Positions 10,980 to 21,638 of a stretch of DNA of 47,319 nucleotides are shown one piece after another. Both the position numbers and the translations under genes were made by a program. Location: assembly GCA_902550635.1 (NCBI GenBank), contig CACCZY010000005.1, positions 1 through 47,319 on the forward strand. The letters are read 5' to 3'. The notes below the pieces were generated by a model, which did not search any database, was not told the origin of the DNA, and saw only the letters and a list, made by a program, of their open reading frames with translations. Position 1 is the stretch's first letter. Each line of letters starts with the position of its first letter. Source of the stretch: an uncultured Pelagibacteraceae bacterium. GTDB lineage: Bacteria > Pseudomonadota > Alphaproteobacteria > Pelagibacterales > Pelagibacteraceae.

Positions 10980-11765
10980 ATGAGTTTAATGAAAGGCAAA
11001 AAAGGTTTAATTATGGGCGTAGCTAATGAAAGATCCATTGCCTGGGGAATATCTCAAAAATTATCTGAAGCAGGTGCTGAACTCGCTTTTACATATCTTG
11101 GAGATGCTCTTAAAAAAAGAGTTATACCATTAGCAGAAAAGCTAAATTCAAAAGTAACATTTAGCTGTGATGTTGAAAAAAAAGAAGAAGTAATAAAACT
11201 TTTTGAAGATATAAAATCAAAATGGGGTCAAATTGATTTTGTTGTTCATGCGGTAGCTTTTTCAGACAAATCAGAATTATCAGGAGAATATCTAAATACT
11301 ACGAGAGAAAATTTTTTAAGAAGTATGTTAATTTCATGCTTTTCATTTACAGAAGTTGCAAAGGAAGCATCTAAAATAATGAATAAAGATGGAAGTATGC
11401 TTACATTAACTTATGAATCTAATAAAGCTATACCAAACTACAATGTAATGGGTGTTTGTAAATCTGCACTTGAAGCAAGTGTTAAATACTTAGCTAGGGA
11501 TTTAGGTTCAAAAGGAATAAGAGTTAATGCTATAAGTGCAGGGCCAATTAAAACTCTCGCAGCCTCTGCAATTGGAGATGCAAAATTTTTATACAAGTGG
11601 AATGAAGATCATTCTTTCTTAAAGAGAAATGTAGATATACATGATGTTGGTAACTCTGCACTATATTTATTAAGCAATCTTGGTGGTGGTGTTACTGGTG
11701 AAATTCATTATGTAGATGCTGGTTACAATAAAGTAGGGATGCCTGATCCAAAAAATATTTCCTAA
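10980..11765 (+). CDS. fabI: Enoyl-ACP reductase FabI
   Basis: NADH-dependent reductase for the last step of each fatty acid elongation round. A short-chain-dehydrogenase-like Rossmann fold begins KKGLIMGVANERSIAWGI, the FabI form of the nucleotide-binding loop. The catalytic pair Tyr154-x6-Lys161 (YNVMGVCK) and the following RVNAISAGPIKTLAA are diagnostic for FabI rather than FabG. The length of 261 is normal. It is third in the fabA-fabB-fabI operon. Confidence 0.95.
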   Translation: MSLMKGKKGLIMGVANERSIAWGISQKLSEAGAELAFTYLGDALKKRVIPLAEKLNSKVTFSCDVEKKEEVIKLFEDIKSKWGQIDFVVHAVAFSDKSELSGEYLNTTRENFLRSMLISCFSFTEVAKEASKIMNKDGSMLTLTYESNKAIPNYNVMGVCKSALEASVKYLARDLGSKGIRVNAISAGPIKTLAASAIGDAKFLYKWNEDHSFLKRNVDIHDVGNSALYLLSNLGGGVTGEIHYVDAGYNKVGMPDPKNIS

Positions 11766-11768
11766 AAA

Positions 11769-11882
11769 ATGTCCAAAAGATATAGTGGAAAATCCTTTAA
11801 AGACGCAAGTGTAATGAAAAAACCTAAGCTATCTTTGAAGGAAAAAAGAAGACTTAAAAAAGAAAAGAGGAAGAACAAATAA
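11769..11882 (+). CDS. Small basic ORF of 37 residues after fabI
   Basis: An ATG three bases after the fabI stop opens a 37-codon frame ending in TAA. The product is strongly basic: it starts MSKRYSGKSFKDASVMKK and ends in an almost pure Lys/Arg/Glu helix (KEKRRLKKEKRKNK). I do not recognise it. The tight spacing argues for translation by coupling to fabI, and the charge suggests a nucleic-acid or ribosome contact. Short lysine-rich frames also arise by chance in such AT-rich DNA, so conservation in relatives is the deciding test. It converges on pnp 43 bp further on. Confidence 0.5.
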   Translation: MSKRYSGKSFKDASVMKKPKLSLKEKRRLKKEKRKNK

Positions 11883-11925
11883 CAAATAAGAAGAGATATT
11901 CTATTGCAAGGTGTTCCAAAATTAA

Positions 11926-13995
11926 TTAAACAGCTGCTTTAATAGATAATTTTACTTTTCCTCTATCAAAACCAATGACCTTAACTTTAACTTCATCACC
12001 TTCTTTTACTACATCAGTTACTTTAGCAACTCTTTTGTTAGCAAGCTCAGATATATGAACAAGACCATCTTGTTTTCCTAAGAAATTAACAAATGCACCA
12101 AACTCCATAATTTTCATAACTTTTCCACTATAAATCTTATTTAGTTCAGCTTTTGCGGTAAGATCTTTAATCATTTGCATTGCCTTATTTCTAGACTCTT
12201 CATCTGGAGCAGCAACTGTTACTACACCTTCATCGTTAACATCAACTTTGGCTCCTGATTTTTCAACAATTTCTCTTATTGTTGCGCCACCTTTTCCAAT
12301 TACAGTTGCAATATCTTTTTTATCTACAGTTATTTTTTCCATTTTCGGTGTGTGCTTTCCAACATCTTCTCTTGATTTATCTAATGCTTTATTCATTTCA
12401 CCAAGAATATGAATACGACCATCTTTTGCTTGTTTTAAAGCTTGCTCCATTATTTCAAATGTAATGCCTGTTATTTTAATATCCATTTGTAATGAGGTAA
12501 TACCATCTTTTGTTCCAGCTACTTTAAAGTCCATATCTCCTAGATGGTCCTCGTCACCTAAAATATCTGAAAGAACACTAAAATCATCTCCTTCTTTTAT
12601 TAAACCCATAGCAATACCAGCTACCGGTGCTTTCATTGGAACACCTGCATCCATTAAAGATAATGAAGTTCCACATACAGTTGCCATTGATGAAGAACCA
12701 TTAGATTCTGTAATCTCTGAAACAATCCTAAAGGTATAAGGAAATTTTTCTTTTGAAGGCAAAGAAGATTTTATTGCTCTCCAAGCTAATTTTCCATGTC
12801 CAATTTCTCTACGACCAGTACCTATTCTCCCAGTTTCTCCTACCGAAAATGGAGGAAAATTATAATGAAGCATAAATCTTTCTCTAACTAATCCGTCTAA
12901 TGATTCAATTCTCTGTTCATCATCTGAAGTTCCAAGAGTTGTTGTTACGATTGCCTGTGTCTCTCCTCTTGTAAATAAAGCGGATCCATGAGTTCTAGGT
13001 AAAATACCAACTTCACACTTTATCGGTCTTACATCAGATAATCCTCTGCCATCAATACGATTTTTATTTTTTAATATATTATTTCTTACAATTCTTTTTT
13101 CTAAATTCTTAAGTTCATAATTAACATCAAGATCTGATATATTTTCATCTTCTTCATAAAGTTTTTTTGCTTTTTCTGTTATTTCAGAAATAAGATCTGA
13201 TCTTTCTTTTTTATCTTTTATTGAAAAAGCTTTTTTCAAGTCTTTAGTAAATTCTTTATCTAATTTATTTTTAACTTCCGAAAGATCTTTTTTTTCAACT
13301 TCCCATGCAGTTTTTCCACATTCTTTTGCAAGCTCTTCAATAGCTTTAATTGCTGGAATAAAATTTTCATGTCCAAATTTTACTGCATTGAGCATTTCTT
13401 CTTCTGTTAGAACATTTGCTTCTGACTCAACCATCAAAACTGCATCTTTAGTCCCTGCAACAACAAGATCTAATTTGGATTTTTCTAATTCTGCTTTAGA
13501 TGGATTAAGAACGTATTTTCCATCAATAAAACCAACTCTAGATGCACCTACAGGACCTAAAAAAGGCATGCCAGAAATAGCAAGAGCTGCTGATGAAGCT
13601 ATAATTGATAAAATATCTGCTTCATTTTCCTTGTCGTAAGAAATTACTGTCGGCAATAATTGAACTTCATTTCTAAATTCATCAGGAAACAAAGGTCTAA
13701 TAGGTCTATCAATTAATCTTGATATTAAAGTTTCACTTTCTGTTGGTCTAGCTTCTCTTTTAAAATATCCTCCAGGAATTTTTCCTGCAGCATAATATTT
13801 TTCTTGATAATTTACGGATAAAGGAAAATAATCTATATCTGGATTAACTTTTTTAGCACCTACAACAGTTGCCATTACTACTGTTTCGCCACACTGTGCA
13901 ATAATCGCTCCATCTGCCTGTCTTGCAATTTTACCTGTCTCCAAAGTGATTATCTTTTCACCTATTTTTATTTCCTTTTTAAAAACTTTAAACAT
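11926..13995 (-). CDS. pnp: Polyribonucleotide nucleotidyltransferase (PNPase)
   Basis: A 3'-5' phosphorolytic exoribonuclease of the RNA degradosome. Two RNase PH domains (about 1-230 and 310-540) are separated by a helical linker. They are followed by a KH domain with the GxxG loop in [13 protein letters not shown] (about 555-615) and an S1 domain ([27 protein letters not shown], to the end). At 689 residues it is complete. It is the last gene of the leftward nusA-infB-rbfA-rpsO-pnp cluster, only 3 bp from rpsO, a pairing conserved across bacteria. Confidence 0.97.
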   Translation of the reverse strand: MFKVFKKEIKIGEKIITLETGKIARQADGAIIAQCGETVVMATVVGAKKVNPDIDYFPLSVNYQEKYYAAGKIPGGYFKREARPTESETLISRLIDRPIRPLFPDEFRNEVQLLPTVISYDKENEADILSIIASSAALAISGMPFLGPVGASRVGFIDGKYVLNPSKAELEKSKLDLVVAGTKDAVLMVESEANVLTEEEMLNAVKFGHENFIPAIKAIEELAKECGKTAWEVEKKDLSEVKNKLDKEFTKDLKKAFSIKDKKERSDLISEITEKAKKLYEEDENISDLDVNYELKNLEKRIVRNNILKNKNRIDGRGLSDVRPIKCEVGILPRTHGSALFTRGETQAIVTTTLGTSDDEQRIESLDGLVRERFMLHYNFPPFSVGETGRIGTGRREIGHGKLAWRAIKSSLPSKEKFPYTFRIVSEITESNGSSSMATVCGTSLSLMDAGVPMKAPVAGIAMGLIKEGDDFSVLSDILGDEDHLGDMDFKVAGTKDGITSLQMDIKITGITFEIMEQALKQAKDGRIHILGEMNKALDKSREDVGKHTPKMEKITVDKKDIATVIGKGGATIREIVEKSGAKVDVNDEGVVTVAAPDEESRNKAMQMIKDLTAKAELNKIYSGKVMKIMEFGAFVNFLGKQDGLVHISELANKRVAKVTDVVKEGDEVKVKVIGFDRGKVKLSIKAAV

Positions 13996-13998
13996 ATT

Positions 13999-14247
13999 TT
14001 ACTTTCTTAAATTTAATTTACTTAATAGATTTTTATATGAATCTGCATTATTTCTTTTTAAATAATCTAATAATTTTTTTCTTTTATTTACCGCTCTTAA
14101 AAGTCCAACATTAGAATGTTTATCTTTTTTGAACTTTTTAAAATGTTTTGACAAATTTTCTATTTTCTTTGTTAAAATCGCTATTTGTACTTCACTTGAT
14201 CCAGTATCTTTTTCATGAAGCGCCAGATCATTTGTTTTTTTACTCAT
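13999..14247 (-). CDS. rpsO: 30S ribosomal protein S15
   Basis: Primary 16S rRNA-binding protein of the platform. The family core [19 protein letters not shown] and [20 protein letters not shown] is intact. At 82 residues it is a little shorter than the usual 89, mostly at the N-terminus. It sits between rbfA (14 bp) and pnp (3 bp). In many alphaproteobacteria truB lies between rbfA and rpsO; it is not here. Confidence 0.96.
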   Translation of the reverse strand: MSKKTNDLALHEKDTGSSEVQIAILTKKIENLSKHFKKFKKDKHSNVGLLRAVNKRKKLLDYLKRNNADSYKNLLSKLNLRK

Positions 14248-14261
14248 ATTCTCCTTTTACT

Positions 14262-14633
14262 TTATTTATTTGCTTGCTTAATTAATTTTTCAATTTTTTC
14301 AGCATAGTCAAAAGACTCATCTTTTACAAAAAATACTTTAGGTAAAAATTTTAAATCTACTTTTTTTGACAAAACCTTTCTAATTAAAAATGAAAAATCT
14401 TTCAATATTTTTATTTTTTCTTCTGAATCAGTTCCTCCTAGTGGTAAAACATATACTTTTGCTGTTTTAAGATCAGGACTCATCCTCACTTCAGTTACTG
14501 TTATTAAACTAGTTTCTAAATTTGGCACTTTTGCCTCTCCCCTAGAGAAAATATTGCTAAGTGCTTGTTTTATAACTTCTCCCACTCTTAGTTGTCTTTG
14601 AGAAATGGGTTTTCCTTGATTATTTACTATCAT
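14262..14633 (-). CDS. rbfA: Ribosome-binding factor A
   Basis: A cold-shock-associated factor that binds the 30S subunit and aids maturation of the 16S rRNA 5' end. The KH-like fold is recognisable from QRQLRVGEVIKQALSNIF and VTEVRMSPDLKTAKVYVLPLG. At 123 residues it has normal length. Its start codon overlaps the infB stop by 4 bp (ATGA), implying coupled translation. It lies within the nusA-infB-rbfA-rpsO-pnp transcription/translation cluster. Confidence 0.93.
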   Translation of the reverse strand: MIVNNQGKPISQRQLRVGEVIKQALSNIFSRGEAKVPNLETSLITVTEVRMSPDLKTAKVYVLPLGGTDSEEKIKILKDFSFLIRKVLSKKVDLKFLPKVFFVKDESFDYAEKIEKLIKQANK

Positions 14634-16837
14634 ATAGTTCTTTCGGTTACTATTGAACTAAACACTTCAATAATGTCTTTTTTTTGGAAATCACTATAAT
14701 TTTTTAATGTAATACCACACTCTAATCCTTCACTAACATTTTTTACCTCATCCTTTTCTCTGAATATTGTATTAATTTTTCCATTATGTATCACACTACC
14801 GTCCCTAATTAATCTTGCATTTAGATCTTTTTTAATTTCACCTTCAATAACTTTAGAACCAGCAACTTTTCCAATCTTGGAAACCTTAAAAATTTCAAGA
14901 ACCTCTGCAGAGCCCACAATTTCTTCTTCAACATTAGGTTCTAAAAGTCCTGACATACTTTTCTTAATAAAATCAATAACTTCATAAATTATGTTAAATG
15001 ATGAAATTTTAACTTTTTCTAACTCTGCTTTTTTTTTAGCTTCTTTATTTGGTTTAACATTAAATGCTATTAAAATTGCATTTGAAGCTTTGGCCAATGT
15101 TACATCTGTTTCGGAAATCATTCCTATTTCTGACAAAATAATTTTTGGCTTTACTTCTTCATGTTTTATTTGATTAATCGCATTTTTAATTGCTTCGGAA
15201 GAACCATGTACGTCAGATTTAATTATTATATTAAGTTCCTCTAGTACTTTATCTTTAAAAGCTGACTCTTGGGTAACTATTGTGATAGGGTTTTTTCCTA
15301 TTTTATACTCTTCTAATCTTGTTTTACATAAGTCTTTTGCTTCTTTTTCGCTATCAAAAACAATGAAATCATCTCCTGCTTTAGCAGCACCATTAATTCC
15401 TAAAATTTCTATAGGGGAAGAAGGATGAGCTTCCAAAATATTTTTTCCAGAGTCATTTAAAATCGCTCTAACTTTTCCCCATTTTAAACCACATACAAAA
15501 AAATCTCCCTTTTTTAAAGTTCCAGAAGTTATAATCGTAGATACAACAGGGCCTCTTCCAATATCAATTTTTGATTCTAACACTACTCCGTTTGCATTTG
15601 TTTCGTAGTCAGTTTTTAGATCAAGAATTTCTGCTTGTAAAATAATTGAATCAATTAACTTGTCTAAATTTTTTTTTGTTTTAGTTGAAATTTCTACCAT
15701 TAAAGTATCTCCTGAAAGTTCTTCAGCAATTAATTCATATTCTAAGAGTTGATTTTTAATTTTTTGAGGATCTGCCTCGTGTAAATCACATTTATTAATT
15801 GCCACTACAATAGGTACTTTTGCAGCTTTAGCGTGGTTTATTGATTCTATAGTTTGCGGTTTAACTCCATCATCAGCAGCTACTACTAATACTACAACAT
15901 CTGTTAACTTAGATCCTCTTGCTCTCATTTCAGTAAATGCTGCATGACCTGGGGTATCAATGAAAGTTATTTTTTTTAAGTTTTTTTCTATTTGATAAGC
16001 TCCAACATGCTGAGTAATTCCTCCATGTTCTCCCGCTACTACATTAGTACTTCTTAAAACATCTAATAGTGATGTTTTTCCATGATCTACATGTCCCATT
16101 ACTGTGACAATTGGAGGTCTGTTTTTTAAATTTTCAATTTTTATATTTTTAATATTTTTTACAATTTCTTCTGCTTTTTGCTCTCGAATTGGATTGTGAC
16201 CAAATTCTTTAACCAAATACTCAGCTGTATCCGCTGCTAGAGTTTGGTTTATAGTTACTGTCACTCCCATTCCCATCAAATGCTTGATAACATTACTTGA
16301 TTGTTCAGCCATTCGATTTGATAGTTCTCTAACTGTTATTGCCTCTGGTATGTTAACATCTCTTTTTACTGGCTTATAATCATCTTTTTTTTTGTTATCC
16401 AGTGTATTTCTGTTCTCTTTTAACTTGGCTCTTCTTAGTGCAGCCAAACTTCTACCTTTATTTTCTATAATCTCATCATTTTCACTTAAGGCTCTTGATA
16501 AAGTAAGTTTAAGTTCTCTTTTTTTTGATCCAAATTTATTTTTTGTATCTTTTAAATTTTCTTCACCTTTGATTCTCTTTCTGGCTCTTTGTTCTGCTAA
16601 CTTTCTTCTTTCAAAATCATTTGGTAAAATAAAATTTTTTTTATTTTGATTTAAATTATTTTTTTTAAAGCCAGTATTTGGAGATCTTCTGACTGGTCTT
16701 GTATTAGCTTTACTTTTATCTCTATCAGTGGGTCTATCTAATATAATAGAAGTACTTTTTTTTGTACCTGAATAATTAAATCTCTCAATTTTTTTCTTTA
16801 CATTTCCAGATATTGTTAATTTTGTTTTCTTTTCCAT
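14630..16837 (-). CDS. infB: Translation initiation factor IF-2
   Basis: The GTPase that delivers fMet-tRNA to the 30S subunit. A short, basic, low-complexity N-terminal region (about 1-165) precedes the IF2-N domain ([20 protein letters not shown]). The G domain starts near residue 240 with G1 GHVDHGKT, G3 DTPGH and G4 NKCD. Domains II, III and the tRNA-binding C2 domain follow. At 735 residues it is shorter than many proteobacterial IF-2 proteins because the N-terminal region is reduced. It starts 14 bp after nusA. Confidence 0.97.
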   Translation of the reverse strand: MEKKTKLTISGNVKKKIERFNYSGTKKSTSIILDRPTDRDKSKANTRPVRRSPNTGFKKNNLNQNKKNFILPNDFERRKLAEQRARKRIKGEENLKDTKNKFGSKKRELKLTLSRALSENDEIIENKGRSLAALRRAKLKENRNTLDNKKKDDYKPVKRDVNIPEAITVRELSNRMAEQSSNVIKHLMGMGVTVTINQTLAADTAEYLVKEFGHNPIREQKAEEIVKNIKNIKIENLKNRPPIVTVMGHVDHGKTSLLDVLRSTNVVAGEHGGITQHVGAYQIEKNLKKITFIDTPGHAAFTEMRARGSKLTDVVVLVVAADDGVKPQTIESINHAKAAKVPIVVAINKCDLHEADPQKIKNQLLEYELIAEELSGDTLMVEISTKTKKNLDKLIDSIILQAEILDLKTDYETNANGVVLESKIDIGRGPVVSTIITSGTLKKGDFFVCGLKWGKVRAILNDSGKNILEAHPSSPIEILGINGAAKAGDDFIVFDSEKEAKDLCKTRLEEYKIGKNPITIVTQESAFKDKVLEELNIIIKSDVHGSSEAIKNAINQIKHEEVKPKIILSEIGMISETDVTLAKASNAILIAFNVKPNKEAKKKAELEKVKISSFNIIYEVIDFIKKSMSGLLEPNVEEEIVGSAEVLEIFKVSKIGKVAGSKVIEGEIKKDLNARLIRDGSVIHNGKINTIFREKDEVKNVSEGLECGITLKNYSDFQKKDIIEVFSSIVTERTI

Positions 16838-16851
16838 ACAATATATTTTTT

Positions 16852-18405
16852 TTAATTATCATAGACTTTTTCTCTTGCACTCATTATCAACTCATCTGCT
16901 TCTTTTTTTGATAATGCAAAATCCTCTAGATAACCTTTTAATTTAACTCTTTCTCCTTTTATAACGTCATAACCACCAGTTAATTCATCTGATGCTAAAT
17001 CAGCAAAATCTGATAATTTTAATATTTTTTGCTCACCAAGAGTAACTAGCATACCAGGTGTAAGTCCATTATGATTGATTAAATCATTTTCTAAACCTAA
17101 TTCTTTTATTTTATTTTGAATTTCTAACTGATCCTTTTCAAAAAATTCTTTTGAACGATTAATTAACTCTTTTGCTGTATCTTCTTCAATACCTTCAATT
17201 TTTATGAGTGCATCAGTTGAACTATTCATTATATCTTCTATAGAGGAAAACCCTTCGGCTACTAAAAGCTGTCCAAGAGTTTCATCTAATTCAAGATTTT
17301 TTACAAAATTCTCAGTTTTTTCTTTGAATTCTAGTTGTCTTCTTTCTGATTCTTCTTGGTCTGTCATTATATTTATTTCATAATTAAGTAATTTTGTTGC
17401 AAGTCTTACATTTTGTCCTCTTCTACCAATTGCCTTACTTAAATTATCTTCTGAAAGTATAACATCTAGTTTTTTCGAATCATTATCTACTATAACTCGT
17501 TGTACTTCTGCAGGTGACAGTGCATTTGAAACTAAAATTGAGGCATCTTCAGACCAATTAACTATATCAATTTTTTCTCCTTGCAATTCATTAACAACGG
17601 CTTGTACTCTACTTCCTCTCATTCCTACGCATGCACCAACTGGATCCAATGAAGTGTCAATTGCTTTTACACAAATTTTTGCTCTACTTCCTGGATCTCT
17701 TGCTGAAGATTTAATTTCGATTAACCCATCATAAATTTCTGGAACTTCAAGAATAAAAAGTTTTTCCATAAACTTAGGATGAGCTCTTGACAAAAATATT
17801 TGTTGTCCTCTTGGCTCTCTTCTTACATCATAACAATAAGCTTTTACCCTATCTCCAGCTTTTATAACTTCTCTTGGAATGCTTTCATTTTTGTTTATTA
17901 TTCCTTCTGCCCTGCTAAGATCAACTATAATATTTCCAAATTCCAATCTTTTAACAATTCCACTTACTATTGTATCTTTTTTATCTATAAATTCATTGTA
18001 TTGCCTATCTCTTTCTGCTTCTCTTACATTAAAACTTATTACTTGTTTTGCTGTTTGTGCAGCTATTCTTCCAAAGTCAAAAGATGGTAGTGTCTGTAGC
18101 ACTTCATCACCTATTTTTTTATCCTTATTTGCGCTATCTAATTCGGCAGCACTATCTAAACTAATTTCAGTATTTAAATTTTCTGGATTTTCTACGATTT
18201 TTAAGCTCCTAAATATTCCAATATCTCCATTTTCACGATTTATAATTACCTTTATTTCATTTTCCTCACCAAACTTTGATTTTGCAGCTTTTGCGATACC
18301 TGTTTCCATTGAGCTAATAATTAATTCTTTATCAATAGATTTCTCTAAAGCCACCGCTTCTGCAATTCTTAATAATTCTAATTTATCCGATCTTCTATTT
18401 AACAT
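16852..18405 (-). CDS. nusA: Transcription termination/antitermination factor NusA
   Basis: An RNA polymerase-associated factor that controls pausing, termination and antitermination. The start at 18405 (MLNRRSDKLELLRIAEAVA) has a GGAG at a 9-base spacing. An earlier in-frame ATG at 18459 would translate through a terminator hairpin and match no family sequence. The 517 residues hold the N-terminal polymerase-binding domain (about 1-105), S1 (about 140-205), two KH domains (with AIGRRGQNVRLA) and C-terminal helix-hairpin-helix repeats ending LSKKEADELIMSAREKV. rimP, which often precedes nusA, is absent here. Confidence 0.95.
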   Translation of the reverse strand: MLNRRSDKLELLRIAEAVALEKSIDKELIISSMETGIAKAAKSKFGEENEIKVIINRENGDIGIFRSLKIVENPENLNTEISLDSAAELDSANKDKKIGDEVLQTLPSFDFGRIAAQTAKQVISFNVREAERDRQYNEFIDKKDTIVSGIVKRLEFGNIIVDLSRAEGIINKNESIPREVIKAGDRVKAYCYDVRREPRGQQIFLSRAHPKFMEKLFILEVPEIYDGLIEIKSSARDPGSRAKICVKAIDTSLDPVGACVGMRGSRVQAVVNELQGEKIDIVNWSEDASILVSNALSPAEVQRVIVDNDSKKLDVILSEDNLSKAIGRRGQNVRLATKLLNYEINIMTDQEESERRQLEFKEKTENFVKNLELDETLGQLLVAEGFSSIEDIMNSSTDALIKIEGIEEDTAKELINRSKEFFEKDQLEIQNKIKELGLENDLINHNGLTPGMLVTLGEQKILKLSDFADLASDELTGGYDVIKGERVKLKGYLEDFALSKKEADELIMSAREKVYDN

Positions 18406-18418
18406 TTTTGTTTTCTCC

Positions 18419-18446
18419 AAAAAAAAATGGGCCGAGGCCCATTTTT
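18419..18446 (-). terminator. Intrinsic terminator between metK and nusA
   Basis: On the minus strand a 10-bp stem (AAAAATGGGC / GCCCATTTTT; 18437-18446 with 18423-18432) closes a 4-base loop and runs directly into nine U residues. It lies about 60 bp past the metK stop and only 13 bp before the nusA ATG. It is one of only two strong hairpin/T-tract structures I see in the window. A perfect palindrome TTGAAATTTCAA (18445-18456) abuts it upstream. If nusA has a promoter before the hairpin, it would act as an attenuator. Confidence 0.85.
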
Positions 18447-18468
18447 GAAATTTCAACAATGTAAATGA

Positions 18469-18496
18469 AATATATGTATTTTTTTTATATTTTCAA
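18469..18496 (-). promoter_or_regulatory. Putative nusA promoter upstream of the terminator
   Basis: The minus strand shows TTGAAA (18491-18496), a 16-bp spacer and TATATT (18469-18474), each one mismatch from the sigma-70 consensus. It lies directly after the metK stop codon. A transcript starting near 18462 would carry a leader of about 57 nt containing the palindrome and the terminator. In AT-rich sequence such matches are common, so this is tentative. Confidence 0.4.
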
Positions 18497-18502
18497 CTTT
18501 AT

Positions 18503-19666
18503 TTACTTATTAAATACCTGTGATTTATCAGTTTTTTCCCATGAAAATGATCCGTCTGACTCTGGATCTCTCCCGAAATGACCATATGCGGCTGATTTTT
18601 GATAAATTGGTTTATTTAAACCTAACATTTCTCTTATACCTCTTGGACTTAAATCAAAATTTTCTTTAATTAATTTTTCTACATGCCTATTTTTTTCTTC
18701 ATCATTATCAAAAAGATCAACATAAATTGATAAAGGTTTAGAAACTCCTATTGCATACGCAAGTTGAATTAAACATTTATCAGCAATTTTAGAAGCAACA
18801 ATATTTTTCGCCAAATATCTTGATGCATAAGCTGCTGATCTATCTACTTTTGTTGGATCTTTTCCAGAAAAAGCACCTCCACCATGTGGTGCGGCTCCAC
18901 CATACGTATCTACTATAATTTTTCTTCCTGTTAAGCCACTATCGCCGTCAGGGCCACCAATTACAAAGTTACCAGTAGGATTAATATAAATTTCATTATC
19001 ATCCAATCCATTAACAAGATTTTTTGGAATAGACCTTTCTATGTAAGGTTTTACTAAATCTCTAACTTGAGATTGATTTACATCAGCAGAATGTTGTGTT
19101 GATATTACTACTGATTTAACAGATGCAGGTTTTCCATCTTTATATTCTATTGTAATTTGACTTTTTGAATCTGGTTCAATATTTTTTAATTTACCCGATT
19201 TTCTATCTTCTGCCATAAGTCTTAAAATTTTGTGTGAATAGTGAATTGGAGCTGGCATCAAAACATCTGTCTCGTTACATGCATATCCAAACATTATTCC
19301 TTGGTCTCCAGCTCCCTCATCTTTATTGCCAGATGAGTCTACTCCCATTGCAATATCTGAAGACTGTGAATGTAAATGACATTCTACCTTTGTTGCTTCT
19401 TTCCAAGTAAATCCATTTTGGTCATATCCAATATCTTTTATACAATTTCTAACTTTAGAAATTAAATCATCTTTTTTAATTTCAGGTCCCCTAGTTTCCC
19501 CTGCTAAAACAACTTTGTTAGTTGTTGTTAATGTTTCACATGCTACTCTTGCTTGTGGCTCCAAACCTAAATATGTGTCAACAACCATGTCTGAAATTCT
19601 ATCACAAACTTTATCTGGATGCCCTTCTGAGACGGATTCGCTAGTAAATAAAAAATTTTTTTTCAT
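18503..19666 (-). CDS. metK: S-adenosylmethionine synthetase
   Basis: Makes SAM from methionine and ATP. Signatures are [18 protein letters not shown] at the N-terminus, [12 protein letters not shown] and the P-loop-like [19 protein letters not shown]. At 387 residues it is full length. The start codon overlaps the lnt stop by 4 bp (ATGA), so there is no room for a SAM riboswitch directly upstream; control would have to act on the lnt-metK transcript. Transcription probably ends at the hairpin at 18419-18446. Confidence 0.97.
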   Translation of the reverse strand: MKKNFLFTSESVSEGHPDKVCDRISDMVVDTYLGLEPQARVACETLTTTNKVVLAGETRGPEIKKDDLISKVRNCIKDIGYDQNGFTWKEATKVECHLHSQSSDIAMGVDSSGNKDEGAGDQGIMFGYACNETDVLMPAPIHYSHKILRLMAEDRKSGKLKNIEPDSKSQITIEYKDGKPASVKSVVISTQHSADVNQSQVRDLVKPYIERSIPKNLVNGLDDNEIYINPTGNFVIGGPDGDSGLTGRKIIVDTYGGAAPHGGGAFSGKDPTKVDRSAAYASRYLAKNIVASKIADKCLIQLAYAIGVSKPLSIYVDLFDNDEEKNRHVEKLIKENFDLSPRGIREMLGLNKPIYQKSAAYGHFGRDPESDGSFSWEKTDKSQVFNK

Positions 19667-21204
19667 CTTAAACTCCTATTTTTTTTTAAAAAAAAAATCA
19701 AAATAATATAAAAAACAATAAAATAAAAGAATATCTTGTTACCTTGCTTACTGAAAAGAGTTTCTGATGATTTTTCATAATAATTTACTTCTATAACACC
19801 ACTTTCAGTTGATTTTATACTTTCTAAAACTTCGCCATTAAAATTTATATATGCAGAACTTCCGTTATTTGCAGATCTAATTAAATATTTTCCTTCTTCA
19901 ATTGCTCTAAATATTGAATGGGAGAAATGTTGATTAAGACCAATTGAGTCACCAAACCAACCGTCCTCTGAAAGATTTAAAATGAAATCAAATTCTTCTG
20001 ATTTTTTTTTTAAATTACCTGAATAAATTATTTCATAACAAATTAATGGAAGAAAATTTTTATCAAAAATATTTACAACCTCTCTTTTGCTTCCAGGACT
20101 AAAAGACTGATATCCTTGTGTAATTTTTTTTAAACCAAATTTAGACAAAAAATTTTCAAAAGGCAAAAACTCACCAAATGGGACTAATTTATTTTTATCA
20201 TATTTGAATAAAACATTAAGTTCATTATCAAAAACTGCTAGTGAGTTATAAATTTCATCAAATTTATTTTGATTTTTATAACTATTAATGCCCATTACAA
20301 TTATATGATTTTTTGAAAAATGATTTGAAATTAAGTGTTTATAATTTTGAATATTTTGCAAAGACACACTGGGTAAAATTCCCTCAGGATAAATAAATAT
20401 TGTTCTTTCGTTTAATTTTGGCTTACTAATTAAAATCAAATCTTTAATTGTTTTTTCAGGATCACTATCTTGTAAAAATCTCATAATACTTATTTTTGGT
20501 GATACTATTTTAACTTTAAAATCTAAGTTATTAACTGCGTTTTTACTTTTTTGAAGAATTGAGTTTCCATATATGTGATTTAATAAAAGTATTAAAAATA
20601 TAATTAGTAAAGAAATTCCTTTAAATAATTTTTTAATTTTTAAAAAAGCAATAGAAGGTATCAAAAATAAAGTTATTGAAAGTAAATTTAATGTATATGT
20701 TCCAATATAAGATAAAATTTGAATAGAACTTAAATATTTTGTCCAACTAAAGGCTATTATATTCCAAGGAAACCCTCCGAAAATAAACCCTCTTAAAAAA
20801 TCAACTAATGAAAAAATTACTGCAAAAATAAAAATTAAAATAATTTCATCATTATTTTTAAAGTAAGAAAATACAAAACTTACGAGTCCATAAAAAGTAC
20901 CTAAAAATAAAGGAATAACTATAAAAGCAATTGGTATTAAAATTTTAAATTGTGGGTCAAAAGTTAAAGAATTAGTTATCCAATATAAATTTGAACAAAA
21001 ATATCCAAACCCGAAAGCACAACCTAAATAAAATATTTTCCACTTAGATGAATTAATATTTTTTAAAATTAAAATATAAAAAAATGGTATAGTTATAAAA
21101 TTTATAAATAAATTATTATAAGGTGGTAAACTAAATGAAGTGAAAACACCTAATACAAATACAAATATAATATTGTGCTTATTATTTAGTTTAAATTTGG
21201 TCAA
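19663..21204 (-). CDS. lnt: Apolipoprotein N-acyltransferase
   Basis: An inner-membrane enzyme that adds the third acyl chain to lipoproteins. The N-terminal half has six or so hydrophobic segments; the C-terminal nitrilase domain carries the expected triad Glu ([10 protein letters not shown]), Lys ([11 protein letters not shown]) and Cys ([10 protein letters not shown]). A last hydrophobic helix ends in KKNRSLR. At 513 residues the length is normal. Substrates plausibly include the BON and DUF3576 lipoproteins encoded later in this window. It overlaps ybeY by 4 bp and metK by 4 bp. Confidence 0.94.
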   Translation of the reverse strand: MTKFKLNNKHNIIFVFVLGVFTSFSLPPYNNLFINFITIPFFYILILKNINSSKWKIFYLGCAFGFGYFCSNLYWITNSLTFDPQFKILIPIAFIVIPLFLGTFYGLVSFVFSYFKNNDEIILIFIFAVIFSLVDFLRGFIFGGFPWNIIAFSWTKYLSSIQILSYIGTYTLNLLSITLFLIPSIAFLKIKKLFKGISLLIIFLILLLNHIYGNSILQKSKNAVNNLDFKVKIVSPKISIMRFLQDSDPEKTIKDLILISKPKLNERTIFIYPEGILPSVSLQNIQNYKHLISNHFSKNHIIVMGINSYKNQNKFDEIYNSLAVFDNELNVLFKYDKNKLVPFGEFLPFENFLSKFGLKKITQGYQSFSPGSKREVVNIFDKNFLPLICYEIIYSGNLKKKSEEFDFILNLSEDGWFGDSIGLNQHFSHSIFRAIEEGKYLIRSANNGSSAYINFNGEVLESIKSTESGVIEVNYYEKSSETLFSKQGNKIFFYFIVFYIILIFFLKKNRSLR

Positions 21205-21638
21205 TTTTTTTTATGTAAATAATTTAATATTAATTTTTCAAAATTATACATTTTTTTATAATCTTTTATTTTTTTATGATCATAACCAACAAGGTGTAAA
21301 TATCCATGAATCCACATTTTATCAAATTCTAGTTTAAAATTTTTTCTTTTGGATCGTTTGTTAACTATCTCATAACTAACAGCTATATCTCCTAGATATC
21401 TTTTATTTTTTTTAAATGGAAATGAAAGAACATCAGTTGGATTATTTTTCTTTCTAAATTTTTTATTTAAATCTTTCATCATTTTATTATTTGTTAATAA
21501 TATAGAAAATTCTTTGGATTTATTTTTAAATGGATAAACTTTTGATAATTTATTTAGCTTTTTCTTTAAATATATTTCAGGAGATTTAATTTTTTTTTTC
21601 CAAGGAGTATGATCTAGTACAACATTAACTTTAATCAT
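21201..21638 (-). CDS. ybeY: Endoribonuclease YbeY
   Basis: A metal-dependent endoribonuclease involved in 16S rRNA 3'-end maturation and ribosome quality control. The zinc-binding HGYLHLVGYDH (H-x3-H-x5-H) is intact, preceded by the family's NPTDVLSFPF segment. At 145 residues it is slightly short but complete. It overlaps phoH by 8 bp and lnt by 4 bp. In many alphaproteobacteria a CorC-like gene lies between ybeY and lnt; here they are directly joined. Confidence 0.94.
   Translation of the reverse strand: MIKVNVVLDHTPWKKKIKSPEIYLKKKLNKLSKVYPFKNKSKEFSILLTNNKMMKDLNKKFRKKNNPTDVLSFPFKKNKRYLGDIAVSYEIVNKRSKRKNFKLEFDKMWIHGYLHLVGYDHKKIKDYKKMYNFEKLILNYLHKKN

Noticed and set aside
17879..18448. 189-residue plus-strand frame opposite nusA
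   Set aside because: Lies wholly antisense to the N-terminal part of nusA, has a Ser/Leu/Ile-rich shadow composition and no family motif.
19663..19720. SAM riboswitch before metK
   Set aside because: metK starts inside the lnt stop codon, so there is no leader; no SAM-II or SAM-V-like fold is visible there.
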